Assembly: GCF_025147485.1 (NCBI RefSeq)
Contig: NZ_CP102263.1
Coordinates: 1,129,501 to 1,193,500, forward strand
Direction of reading: 5' to 3'
Source of the DNA: Bacteroides uniformis
Lineage (GTDB): Bacteria; Bacteroidota; Bacteroidia; Bacteroidales; Bacteroidaceae
Length of the DNA: 64,000 nucleotides
Part shown: piece after piece, positions 45,082 through 53,719 of the stretch
Numbering within the stretch: the first letter of the stretch is position 1
How the letters are laid out: the number at the start of each line of letters is the position of its first letter
Notes under the pieces: generated by a model
The model's database searches: none
Told to the model about the DNA's origin: nothing
What the model saw: the letters and a program-made list of their open reading frames with translations, nothing else
Translations under genes and position numbers: made by a program

Positions 45082-48043
45082 ACATCGTTCTTTTAGGTTC
45101 ACCTATTACTTTTCTTATTCGGTTCTCGGTATTGATAGCGCGTATATCCATTAATAAAATACCGTTTTTCGTCCTTTCATAAGTAGCCACCTTCTTATCA
45201 ACATCAAATGAATGTTGAAGTTCATGAGCTAAACCTATTCTTGGTGTTCTCATGTCGCTGTCATTTCGGCCTCTTCTCCGATTATAGGGGTTATAATAAA
45301 TTTCACTACCTTGTGAAATATTCTTTTTTACCTTGTCTGCATTAAACCCAGTAGAGTTATACTCTCCTTTTTTAGGCATTGTGATATAATGTATATTCTT
45401 ACTCTCTTCTAATTTTCCAATAATATCAGCTACCTTTTTATCATCTTGTTTAAGTTGGAAAAGATCTGCTTTTACATCTTTTTGGAATTTTGTATCATAC
45501 CCAAAGAGCACTTTTATCTGATCAATTATTCCATTCGCATTAGGTTTAATAATTATGCTATCCCCATTCACATCAATATTCCCAACTGGACTATTCGCCC
45601 CATACTGATACGGAGACATCGAATAATATTTCTCGGCAAATCTGTCATTCGTCGTAAACCTACCCAATACCGCATCATAATGCCTTGCACCATAATCATA
45701 CCAGTTCAAACCTTTCTTCGAGTCATACTCCTTGCCGTTATACTTGTAAGGCTGCACATTGCCTGAGCTTGCAAACACACCACCGAAGGGATAGTAATGG
45801 TTCGCTTCCTCTACCGTGCCGCTTTGGTTAATCACAACCCGGTTATTACCCTGATGGTCTTTCAAGTAGTAATGATACTTGCCGTCGCTCAAAGTAACAT
45901 AGCCTTCATCGGTCAGCAGCAACTTCTGAACATCGTTCTCATAGACCACGTTTCCGCAATAGTCCGTCGTGGTAGTAGTGCTGCCTGTCTTATGGACAGT
46001 TTTCAGCTTTGTGCCGTCGGCACCATAAGTATAGGCAATCGTACTACCGTCACTGAACGTGACCATATTGGGCAAATTTAATACATTATAGGTAATTGTA
46101 CTAATTCCCTTGTTTAAATCTTTAGTTAAATTTCCATTGGAATCGTAAGTGTATTCGTTCGCCTGCTTCACACCGTCCTTGAACTCGAAACCACCATTGT
46201 AGGCAGAAGCTGCTGCCGCATCGTCCACACGGCTCAACTGATTGCCGGCGAGGGTGAAAGTCAGGTTATCAATCAAACCGTAACTGGAAGCAGCGGTCTG
46301 ACCGTAACGTTGCAAGGTCTTGATGTTGCCGTTCTTGTCATAGGCGGTTACATTCTCACTGAAACGGTTGGTGTTCGTATTGATGCCGGCTGTTTCGCCG
46401 TAAGTGGCGTTCATCAGACGGCTTAATCCGTCGTAAGTGAACTTATAGCCACGGATAGTGCTCTCATTTCCAGCTTTCCACGTCATGCTGCTGATGCTGC
46501 CGTTGTATTTGGCGGTGCCGGTGCCGGTGTTGTAGTACAGATTCTGTGTAAACTTGCTTCCACTAATTCCCGTCAGCCAGCCACGGACATTATAGGCATA
46601 CGTCAGCTTGTTGGTGGCACTTCCGTGCAGGGACTTTGATTGCAGTCTGCCCAAGTTGTCATACGCATAGTCGGCAAGGGTTATCTTGGTGCCACCTAGC
46701 GTATGCTCCACCTTCAAGAGTCTGTCCGCATGGTCGTAGCTGTAAGTATACACTTCCGTGCGGGTTGTTTTTCCGCTTGCCGTGTGGGTATGGGTCACTG
46801 TAGCAGGCTTGTTTGTAAAAGTATAGACGGTAGCTGCTACATCATAACCACCCAAAGGATTACTTTGTACAGTCTTCACCACACGTCCCTTGATGTCATA
46901 GTAGTATGCGGTATAAATCTTGTTACTACTACCAAGTACCGTTGCCACACTTGCAGTCAAGGCACCTTTTCCATTGCCCGAAGCATCATCAGGGAAATTG
47001 CTGTTATTGAAACCTGCTTGCGAACGGAAAGCGTAACTGTCATAGAAGTGCTGCACAAGTACATTCGTTCCAGAAGTGGTCACTTTGTTGGTACAAGTCC
47101 CCTGTTCCGTCAGGCGGTTCAGCCCGTCGTACTTGTAGTACGTCCAGTTACCGGATGTAAGGGCACGCTGGTTGCCGTCCTGCGAGAATACCAGGCGGTC
47201 GGCATTGTCATACACCATTTCCATATATCCCGCACCGGGAAGCTTCTTCCAGATACAACGGTTACGTCCGTCGTATTTGTACTGGAAGGCATACAAGTCG
47301 AGATTGGCCAAGCTTTGGTACATAGGCTGGAGCACGAAACAAAGATTGCTTTTGTCGTCATACACATAGTAAGTGTCGTGCGTTTCGCTGCCCTTCATCT
47401 GACGGGACAATACAACATGTCCCATCTTGTCGGTGAAGGTGTAGCTCACGTTCAGGTCTTCATCGGTGGTTTTAACGACCGAAAGCTGGCCGGAAGCATA
47501 GCTGCCGTTGCTCGTCAGTGCGCCTGCACTGCTTACGCCATAGTTGATGCAGTTCAACTGCGCGTTAGCCGTACTGTTGGCCAGATAGTCCGTATTGACG
47601 GAATGCCCGCCATGCCATGCGGCTCCCGGTCCGTATTCCTTGACGGTACGGTTCAGCGGAGAAGCCTCGTACACCGGCTGGCCGTAAGGACGCGAGTCGT
47701 TGCCATAGTTGCTGGGCGCACTGCTCTTGAATGCAGCAGGCGCCACATACTCGGCAGACGAGACTATCGGCAGCCAGGAATTCACGGCACGTCCTGCAAC
47801 GTCGTACTCCTGCAGCGTCACCAGATTGCTGTTGCTTGCCGTCACCTTCTTCAATACCGTCTGGAACGGACGTCCCAGGCCATCAAAATACTCCACCTTA
47901 TCCAGGTATTTACCTCCCATTTCATCCAGCATGCTACGGGTACGCACATAATTGTGGCTGGCATCCTGCGCCGCTGTTGTCAGTGCATAGCACAGCAACG
48001 CCATGAACATATATTTTCGTTTCATACAATTCTTTCGTTTCAT
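45044..48043 (-). CDS. Rhs protein B: exported DUF6443/Rhs-core protein with M91 (NleD-like) metallopeptidase tip
   Basis: 999 residues from ATG 48043; ATG 48025 starts directly on the signal peptide (MKRKYMFMALLCYALTTAAQ). N-terminal DUF6443-type region (NYVRTRSMLDEMGGKYLDKV), then dense YD repeats (YKYDGLNRLTEQ, YAYDNLGRLQSKS) and the Rhs-associated core NWYDYGARHYDAVLGRFTTN...NIDVNGDSI, the usual boundary before a tip. The tip (about 835-999) has IYYNPYNRRRG, then IGLAHELQHSFD (His940, Glu941, His944) and ENRIRKVIGEPKRTMYG, the pattern of peptidase M91 (NleD-like effectors). Start overlaps the stop of gene A (ATGA). This is the only copy with a signal peptide and a complete shell part, so it is taken as the expressed one. 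Confidence 0.85.
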   Translation of the reverse strand: MKRKNCMKRKYMFMALLCYALTTAAQDASHNYVRTRSMLDEMGGKYLDKVEYFDGLGRPFQTVLKKVTASNSNLVTLQEYDVAGRAVNSWLPIVSSAEYVAPAAFKSSAPSNYGNDSRPYGQPVYEASPLNRTVKEYGPGAAWHGGHSVNTDYLANSTANAQLNCINYGVSSAGALTSNGSYASGQLSVVKTTDEDLNVSYTFTDKMGHVVLSRQMKGSETHDTYYVYDDKSNLCFVLQPMYQSLANLDLYAFQYKYDGRNRCIWKKLPGAGYMEMVYDNADRLVFSQDGNQRALTSGNWTYYKYDGLNRLTEQGTCTNKVTTSGTNVLVQHFYDSYAFRSQAGFNNSNFPDDASGNGKGALTASVATVLGSSNKIYTAYYYDIKGRVVKTVQSNPLGGYDVAATVYTFTNKPATVTHTHTASGKTTRTEVYTYSYDHADRLLKVEHTLGGTKITLADYAYDNLGRLQSKSLHGSATNKLTYAYNVRGWLTGISGSKFTQNLYYNTGTGTAKYNGSISSMTWKAGNESTIRGYKFTYDGLSRLMNATYGETAGINTNTNRFSENVTAYDKNGNIKTLQRYGQTAASSYGLIDNLTFTLAGNQLSRVDDAAAASAYNGGFEFKDGVKQANEYTYDSNGNLTKDLNKGISTITYNVLNLPNMVTFSDGSTIAYTYGADGTKLKTVHKTGSTTTTTDYCGNVVYENDVQKLLLTDEGYVTLSDGKYHYYLKDHQGNNRVVINQSGTVEEANHYYPFGGVFASSGNVQPYKYNGKEYDSKKGLNWYDYGARHYDAVLGRFTTNDRFAEKYYSMSPYQYGANSPVGNIDVNGDSIIIKPNANGIIDQIKVLFGYDTKFQKDVKADLFQLKQDDKKVADIIGKLEESKNIHYITMPKKGEYNSTGFNADKVKKNISQGSEIYYNPYNRRRGRNDSDMRTPRIGLAHELQHSFDVDKKVATYERTKNGILLMDIRAINTENRIRKVIGEPKRTMYGTQKVPKELLE

Positions 48044-51000
48044 TGGGGTTTGTAATTATACTGATATTCGTTCACTACCTTTCCATTATGGTCCTTAACC
48101 TGGAACAAGCGGTTGAAGTCGTCATAGGCAAAGGTCGCTTTCTCTTTATTCGGTTCTACAATTTCCGTAACACCCACAAGCGGGCGATAGAGATAGGTAG
48201 TAACCAAAGCATTGTCGTTGGCAAGCCCGTTTCGCACTGTGTTCAGGACAGCTGTAATAGACGCAGTATTCACATTGGCTGGCAGTTGGCTGATGCTCGC
48301 CGACGAGATTTTCTCTACAGCCTCATACGTCTTTCCTTCTATCTTGGCCACCGGATAAAGATTGTTATAGGCCCATAGGAAGCTCACCGGCAAATTGTTG
48401 CGTATATAACCCAGCAGCCGGCCTCTCGAAGTGTACTTGCCAAACCAGATGTCCTGCACATAGGCTCCCGCATAGTCGGCCAGTGTCTTGGGAGCAGCAG
48501 AGCTGAATTTCAACGTACGTTTGGGCAGAATCATGTTGAGCGTGTCTTTATATTCCGTCTTCGACGCATTCACCACTTTGCCGGCAGAGAGTTCGACGCG
48601 TTCTATGGGTATGCCCACCATATATTTCCCTTTCATCTTGACGGAAACGGCATCCGTAAAGCTGTTTGCATATTTAAACTGCTTTTCTTTCTCCACCCCG
48701 TGCTTGTTGCTCTTCAAGGAAGAAAGTACCCCATAGTCAGTATAGGCATATCTCTCTTCGTCCACTATATTGCCTTCAGCGCGATAGTCGGTAGTCACTT
48801 TCTTGCTGAGATAGTACGATTGTGCCCACAGATTGTAAGGCTGCATGGTACGGGTAGGATGGGAATAATCCGGATTGAAATAATAGTTGCGTATTTTCGG
48901 TGCCCAAACCTCTTCCGAAGAAGAAGGTGAGTAGGTGTACTCCTCTCTCTTCAGCAGTTTATGATTTTTATCCCTATATTCTACCGACGAAAGTTTACCG
49001 TTCTCATAGTCAGGCACCGTAGGAATACCGGCCAGGTATATATCAGTAACCTCATCCGGAACGTTATGGTATCTGTAAGTGGTATATCCCTGAGTATCCA
49101 TGTCGCCATATGATTCACTGACCGCCGTATATCCCACAAGGTTTCCTCTGGAAAGATTCGTCAAAGGGATATAAGGAGCAGATTGAATCAGTTCATAGTA
49201 AGCATTCATCCAGTTTCCCGCCCAACTTTGCATTTGTTCTACATAGACCGGTGCGTTGAATACCGGCTTCACCATCAGCTTTGCATCCTGATATTCAAAC
49301 TTACGCCAACTCTGGTTACCGTTGCCGTCCGTATTCGTGATGGACTTGATGCGCAGCCCGGCACCCAGGTAATCCTTATCCAAGGGAGCATTCGTTTTGC
49401 CTACTATCTCTACCGAAATATTGATAGGATACTCCAACCTTACATTCTGCACTGCCAATGTCACACGATACGTACCTCTGTCCAGTTGCTTTTCAGTGTC
49501 ATCAGGCCAGGGCTCCATCACATCATAATCGGGAGAAGAGAACAAGGTTCTATAACCATTACCCTCTTTCTTTTCGAGTTGTGTTGTGTAAGTAAGCGAC
49601 GAAGCAAGATGTTCACTGGGATGAGGTTCGTCATGTCTTCTGCGGATGATAATCTTGGGATTGGCATCGTCCACTTCAAAAGGCTCGCCAATATACATAA
49701 GGACAGGAGCTCCGGGTGCTACGGGCGGCATACCGTTGTCTACCAGGTTAAGGGTTCCTTCGCGCAAGGGGGGCATCATAGGCAAAGTTTCAAAACGATG
49801 TCCTTCATACTCAAAGGTAGTTGTGCCACCCGTAGGATAGGTGATAGTGCGCAGCGTCCCTATCTTGCACAACGCCTCATTGAATGAACGGTCCATACCT
49901 TCTTTGAACAAGCTCGTCTTACTGCTCGGCTTTATCGACTCCGACCAATAAATGCTGGGGCTAATCTTTAAAGAAGCAGTCATTGGTGACGCACCGTTGT
50001 AGAATCCCCAGGCATCTACAGACAGAGAGCGTTTGGGCGGCAATTTCCCCATATTGTAATCCATGGTATATACATTGTTCTTCTTCGAACCAGCCACATC
50101 ATATACCTTCGACAATAACAAACGGTCATCATAACCATTGGTAGTGGCAGCCATTCCGCTAAGCAGATATTTATACTCCAGCATGGTGGTCTTGATAAGG
50201 TTACCGGCAGTATCACTCACCTTGATACTCGACAGCTTCTGTACCTTTTTTCCGGTTTCCGCACTCTCTATATCCTCACGATCAGTTGTACCGAATTCTA
50301 CTTTACCCCCTTCAAAAGTAATAGCCGACAATGTCCATTGCTCTATCTTGGAGTATGAGTAATTGTAGTTGAACTTATTGGTGAAATACTGCGGAGATTG
50401 TGAAGACAATTGGCCATTCACTATTTTAGACAAAGATATAACGTCTTCTGTAGTAGAAATGGGAGTAAAAATACTTTCTTTTTTGTAACTAAACGTAATC
50501 TTTCCACCGTTGGGAGATGTCACAGAGTCAAGCATCCAGGCTGTTACAATCTGCGGTTCGTTATAGTATGGAAATATATGACTTCTAGTTATATCTGTTT
50601 GAAAAAAATCAATGGTATTTAAGAAATAGTATGTGATTTCTTTTGTCGAGAAGGAATAGACATATCCTTCCAAGTCCGTCATGGTCCATGTTTTGTTACT
50701 TGTATTGTATACCATCTTTACCACTTTTTCTTGTGTTTGGATGGTAGGGACGGCATTCAGTTGTCGGTTGTTCTTCAATACGTCGAAATACATGGAGCCC
50801 GAATGTCCGCCTGCATTGAAGTAAAACATATCAGGTTCGGCATCATAGTCACCTTTGAAATAACCCATATACTTCTCCAAATTCTGGTCGGTCACTTCAA
50901 ATCTGGGATTGGTCAGCCACGGAGCATCAGTAAGGTTATAGCATCCACGTGCTGCAAAGTCGTCCGTACCCTGCACTTGTCTGACGACGCACCCTCCTGC

Positions 51001-51300
51001 CTGGAGGGTCCATCCAAGGCCAATCCAAGTAGCTTCTTGTGCAACACGTGTTCCGTCCGTATGGTACGATAGTGCAATGGGGAACTTCTTTCCGTCAAGG
51101 TCAATCTCGTAAATGGGAATGCTGATTCGGGCTTGCCCCACATAATTGTCAGTAGGTATCAGTCCATACGTTCCCAATGAAGCTGCATTGGGAGATACCG
51201 GAACAATCCGGAAGTTGGTTTCAGGATGGCCATCCTGCGAATACATAACCGTTGCCTTCAGTAAAAGGAACAGTAATAAAAACAAGGATATTCTTTTCAT
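48040..51300 (-). CDS. Rhs protein A: exported N-terminal half of a split Rhs shell
   Basis: 1086 residues with a signal peptide (MKRISLFLLLFLLLKATVMY, then SQ). The opening (PVSPNAASLGTYGLIPTDNY, ISIPIYEIDLDGKKFPIALSYHTDG, EATWIGLGWTLQAGG) is typical of the large Bacteroidetes proteins that precede Rhs genes. Central beta domains follow, and the last 100 residues become YD repeats (ATFAYDDFNRLFQVKDHNGK, VVNEYQYNYKP). It ends at the overlap with gene B. Two consecutive proteins together making a YD-repeat shell recall the TcB/TcC pair of Tc toxins. No PAAR, VgrG or T6SS gene is nearby. Confidence 0.8.
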   Translation of the reverse strand: MKRISLFLLLFLLLKATVMYSQDGHPETNFRIVPVSPNAASLGTYGLIPTDNYVGQARISIPIYEIDLDGKKFPIALSYHTDGTRVAQEATWIGLGWTLQAGGCVVRQVQGTDDFAARGCYNLTDAPWLTNPRFEVTDQNLEKYMGYFKGDYDAEPDMFYFNAGGHSGSMYFDVLKNNRQLNAVPTIQTQEKVVKMVYNTSNKTWTMTDLEGYVYSFSTKEITYYFLNTIDFFQTDITRSHIFPYYNEPQIVTAWMLDSVTSPNGGKITFSYKKESIFTPISTTEDVISLSKIVNGQLSSQSPQYFTNKFNYNYSYSKIEQWTLSAITFEGGKVEFGTTDREDIESAETGKKVQKLSSIKVSDTAGNLIKTTMLEYKYLLSGMAATTNGYDDRLLLSKVYDVAGSKKNNVYTMDYNMGKLPPKRSLSVDAWGFYNGASPMTASLKISPSIYWSESIKPSSKTSLFKEGMDRSFNEALCKIGTLRTITYPTGGTTTFEYEGHRFETLPMMPPLREGTLNLVDNGMPPVAPGAPVLMYIGEPFEVDDANPKIIIRRRHDEPHPSEHLASSLTYTTQLEKKEGNGYRTLFSSPDYDVMEPWPDDTEKQLDRGTYRVTLAVQNVRLEYPINISVEIVGKTNAPLDKDYLGAGLRIKSITNTDGNGNQSWRKFEYQDAKLMVKPVFNAPVYVEQMQSWAGNWMNAYYELIQSAPYIPLTNLSRGNLVGYTAVSESYGDMDTQGYTTYRYHNVPDEVTDIYLAGIPTVPDYENGKLSSVEYRDKNHKLLKREEYTYSPSSSEEVWAPKIRNYYFNPDYSHPTRTMQPYNLWAQSYYLSKKVTTDYRAEGNIVDEERYAYTDYGVLSSLKSNKHGVEKEKQFKYANSFTDAVSVKMKGKYMVGIPIERVELSAGKVVNASKTEYKDTLNMILPKRTLKFSSAAPKTLADYAGAYVQDIWFGKYTSRGRLLGYIRNNLPVSFLWAYNNLYPVAKIEGKTYEAVEKISSASISQLPANVNTASITAVLNTVRNGLANDNALVTTYLYRPLVGVTEIVEPNKEKATFAYDDFNRLFQVKDHNGKVVNEYQYNYKPQ

Positions 51301-51344
51301 GATAAATCGTTGTTATTAGAAAAATTATTCAATATGTTTTGCGG

Positions 51345-51390
51345 GATAAGGGATGGGGGAGGCTGTTTTCCAAGCCTCTCCCATTCCCTT
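51345..51390. terminator. Strong hairpin between smalltalk gene and Rhs A
   Basis: AAGGGATGGGGGAGGCT (from 51345) pairs with AGCCTCTCCCATTCCCTT (to about 51390) with few mismatches. It may end the amidase/smalltalk transcript or attenuate read-through into Rhs A. Confidence 0.6.
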
Positions 51391-51407
51391 GCTGGCTTTT
51401 CAGCCTC

Positions 51408-51509
51408 CTACAGTGGCATCGCCTGCACGCCCAGCACACTGGCTATGGTGGCAATGATGGTGCCCACAATTTTCAAGATATCTTTCCAGGTTTCTTTGCT
51501 TATTTTCAT
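51408..51509 (-). CDS. Smalltalk protein (33-residue membrane peptide)
   Basis: MKISKETWKDILKIVGTIIA followed by TIASVLGVQAMPL: 33 residues, a short amphipathic start and one hydrophobic helix. This matches the tiny Bacteroides 'smalltalk' family, which typically sits directly next to a muramoyl-alanine amidase, as here (26-base gap). Function unknown; size, helix and amidase partner are holin-like but that is inference. Confidence 0.75.
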   Translation of the reverse strand: MKISKETWKDILKIVGTIIATIASVLGVQAMPL

Positions 51510-51535
51510 AATTCCATGTTTTAAGGATGATTGTT

Positions 51536-51976
51536 TTAAAATTCTTTACTTACCTCGAAGCACGGACACTGCTTCACCCACTCCCACGGCTCCACCGTCC
51601 CATCTCCGTCCAAATCGGGACTGAGGTCGCGGTGGCCGCATACACGGGCGTTCCGGAACTGTTGTAGCAGCTGGTACACCAGCAGGTGCAGGGCCGAACG
51701 CTGCTCCGGCGTACGGGTATCCTTCGGATTTCCCCGGGCATCCAGCCCGCCTTCGTAGCAGATACCTATCGAATACTTGTTGTGACCGCGGCAATGCGCA
51801 CCGGGCAGTTCCAAGGAACGGGTTCCGAGCACAGTACCGTCTCTCCGGATATAGTAGTGATAGCCCGTCGTGCGGAAGCCACGGCGGCGGTGCTCTGCCT
51901 CCAGAGCCTCGGAAGTAAGCGTACAGCCCTCCCGCGTGGCGCTGCAATGCACCACGATGTAGTTGATTTTTCGCAT
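51536..51976 (-). CDS. N-acetylmuramoyl-L-alanine amidase (Amidase_2, T7 lysozyme-like)
   Basis: 146 residues without a signal peptide. Zinc and catalytic motifs: IVVHCSAT (His10), TTGYHYYIRRDG, GAHCRGHNKYSIGICYEGG and VCGHRDLSPDLDGDG. It cleaves the bond between muramic acid and the stem peptide. Small leaderless amidases of this sort are phage endolysin-like and in Bacteroides travel with smalltalk and HU-like genes. Lacking a leader, it would need a pore or lysis to reach peptidoglycan. Confidence 0.92.
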   Translation of the reverse strand: MRKINYIVVHCSATREGCTLTSEALEAEHRRRGFRTTGYHYYIRRDGTVLGTRSLELPGAHCRGHNKYSIGICYEGGLDARGNPKDTRTPEQRSALHLLVYQLLQQFRNARVCGHRDLSPDLDGDGTVEPWEWVKQCPCFEVSKEF

Positions 51977-52018
51977 AAGATTAGTTAGTGATTAATGATT
52001 GAAGATTAGTAATTTATG

Positions 52019-52123
52019 ATTTGACGATTTACGATGTACGATTACTTTTCGTATCATAAATGCCTGCATAGGCGCGGTTATTTAGCAGTACGAATTTCAA
52101 TCGTACATCGTAAATCGTCAAAT
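52019..52123. repeat. MITE-like element with 25-bp perfect inverted ends
   Basis: The 25-base arm at 52019-52043 (containing GACGATTTACGATGTACG) is perfectly inverted at 52099-52123, with a 55-base spacer. It fills the gap between the HU-like and amidase genes. Confidence 0.75.
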
Positions 52124-52134
52124 CGTAAATGGCC

Positions 52135-52623
52135 TTATCCCAACGGATTTTCACCTTGGTCACCGTCGTTACCGCCCGAGCCACCGTCGTTGCCGCCCGA
52201 ACCTGCCGTGTCCTGAAGGTCGAAGCGCACGCACTTCACCCCGGTCACCAGCGAACGGGTAGACACCGTATGGTCCAGATTACGCTTGGAGGTGGGCAGA
52301 AAACGCACTCGTAGTGTGGACTGGGTAGCCGATACCTTCAGAGGGTCTTCCACACCGTTCATGGTGGACTTCATCGTAAGGCGGAAAGTACCCAGACCGT
52401 CCAGCGTCACGCTCTCGGAAGACTGCAGGTGGCGAGTCATCACGGTCACCAGGTTGTCGATGACATTCTTCGAGTCACCCGTAGAGAGGGAAGACAATTC
52501 CGCAATCTCCTTGGCCACCTGCTCGGTGTCCACATTCCCCGTCAGCACCACGCGGGGATAGAAAAGCTTCTTGCCCTCTTTGTTGGCAAGAACCGACTGA
52601 AATGATTTGTAAATTACTGGCAT
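52135..52623 (-). CDS. HU-like DNA-binding protein (HU_rel type) with Gly/Asn-rich tail
   Basis: 162 residues. The N-terminal 120 match the Bacteroides HU-related family: SVLANKEGKKLFYPRVVLTG, SSLSTGDSKNVIDNLVTVM, SVTLDGLGTFRLTMKS. The C-terminus is a low-complexity tail with repeated GGNDG. These proteins commonly precede amidase/smalltalk genes in Bacteroides genomic islands. Their DNA target is unknown. It has its own strong promoter. Confidence 0.85.
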   Translation of the reverse strand: MPVIYKSFQSVLANKEGKKLFYPRVVLTGNVDTEQVAKEIAELSSLSTGDSKNVIDNLVTVMTRHLQSSESVTLDGLGTFRLTMKSTMNGVEDPLKVSATQSTLRVRFLPTSKRNLDHTVSTRSLVTGVKCVRFDLQDTAGSGGNDGGSGGNDGDQGENPLG

Positions 52624-52730
52624 AGTAGTTTTGTTTTAAAAATTAATAGTTTGTCTTGAAATTCAAGGATTCGTTTTTTTCAAATGAAACAGCATTGTTT
52701 TATTTTTGTGTATTAAGCTTAACCACATTG

Positions 52731-52762
52731 CAAAGATAACGCTATCCGGAAAAGTGTGCAAA
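52731..52762 (-). promoter_or_regulatory. Promoter of the HU-like gene
   Basis: TTTG (52762-52759), a 20-base spacer and TATCTTTG (52738-52731) on the minus strand: a perfect Bacteroides -33/-7 pair, about 108 bases upstream of the HU-like start. It may drive the whole HU-amidase-smalltalk run. Confidence 0.75.
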
Positions 52763-52808
52763 TTAAAAAAACCGTTTTTCTTCATGAATTTATTCACAAA
52801 TCGAAAAC

Positions 52809-53672
52809 TTACTTACAGCACAGGCTCAGCAGGTATCGCCCCGGTTGCCGTATCTTGCCATGACTCTCGCGCAAGGCATAGAAGCCCTTCCACAAAGGGT
52901 GGCCGATAGCACCGAAATTACTTTTGAGGATAATGGCATACTGCTCTTGCGGAGGAATATGGAACTGCTTCAGATTGAAAAGCAACCCGTCCAGGTTGCG
53001 GTCCGTGCCATCCTGCGGCGGTTGCAGTTGCTCTATTTTCCGAAGATATTCCCCCTCCGCGGATGGCACATCCGCGCCCTCAGTGCCCCCGGTTCCGGGG
53101 GAACTATGGAGGAGGGGATTTTCTTTGCTGTGTTGTGATGTGCTATGCTCTGCTGTGCTATGTGTACCCGATGTCGCATTTTCGGACTTAAATGCTGCAC
53201 TTTCGGCAACGGACGGCACGCTTCCATTGGCAGACGGCACTCTCCCGGCGGCAGTCGGCGCGGCCTCGTCATCGCTCTGAGAATCATCCACCAGACAATA
53301 ACGTGTGTCTATGGCAGAAGATTTCCGGCGCTTGGTACTGAACAGATACTGCCGCTGTATCTCAGCAGAAGTCAAGATGGCGTATTTGCCGAAAAGGGCG
53401 GCATTGAAAATGCCGTACTCCACAGCCAGGGCAAGAATGCGCTTCACGTCGGCAGCCGTCTTTTCATAGAGGCAGGCGGAAAGGTCTTCGTAGAAAAGCT
53501 CGTCGGCACACACGTAATAGCCTTCGTCGGCATAAATGCAGGAGAGGGCGCCCAGCAGAATGGCAAAGGAGCCGTCACCCTCACGCTTCATGATGCGGCG
53601 CACCAGACGGTCGTGTATAAAGTCTGTGTTCAAGGGGAAATAGTCAAGTCCCCGTTTTTTGATTCTGGACAT
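52809..53672 (-). CDS. DUF4373 (Lin1244/Lin1753-like) protein, phage-like
   Basis: 287 residues. N-terminal Lin1244/Lin1753-type domain: GLDYFPLNTDFIHDRLVRRI, GSFAILLGALSCIYADEGYY. A Ser/Thr/Ala-rich low-complexity linker follows (about 155-215). The C-terminus (IILKSNFGAIGHPLWKGFY...GRYLLSLC) is the conserved end found in these Bacteroides proteins. Relatives occur in phages and islands, possibly with a replication-initiation role; this is not proven. Confidence 0.75.
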   Translation of the reverse strand: MSRIKKRGLDYFPLNTDFIHDRLVRRIMKREGDGSFAILLGALSCIYADEGYYVCADELFYEDLSACLYEKTAADVKRILALAVEYGIFNAALFGKYAILTSAEIQRQYLFSTKRRKSSAIDTRYCLVDDSQSDDEAAPTAAGRVPSANGSVPSVAESAAFKSENATSGTHSTAEHSTSQHSKENPLLHSSPGTGGTEGADVPSAEGEYLRKIEQLQPPQDGTDRNLDGLLFNLKQFHIPPQEQYAIILKSNFGAIGHPLWKGFYALRESHGKIRQPGRYLLSLCCK

Positions 53673-53719
53673 GGTTTGATGATTAGGGGTTAGTGATTAG
53701 GGGGAGAGAGCGGCTTGTA

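Noticed and set aside
46703..48055. 450-codon plus-strand frame opposite the Rhs gene (and similar at 41512-42558)
   Set aside because: It is the mirror of the repetitive Rhs core on the other strand, appears in both core copies, has no ribosome site and no family features.
34546..51300. Type VI secretion Rhs (PAAR-Rhs) cluster
   Set aside because: No PAAR, VgrG, Hcp or sheath gene is present and both Rhs proteins have Sec signal peptides.
51408..51976. Intact prophage
   Set aside because: Amidase, HU-like, DUF4373 and S24 genes are present but there is no integrase, terminase, capsid or tail gene.
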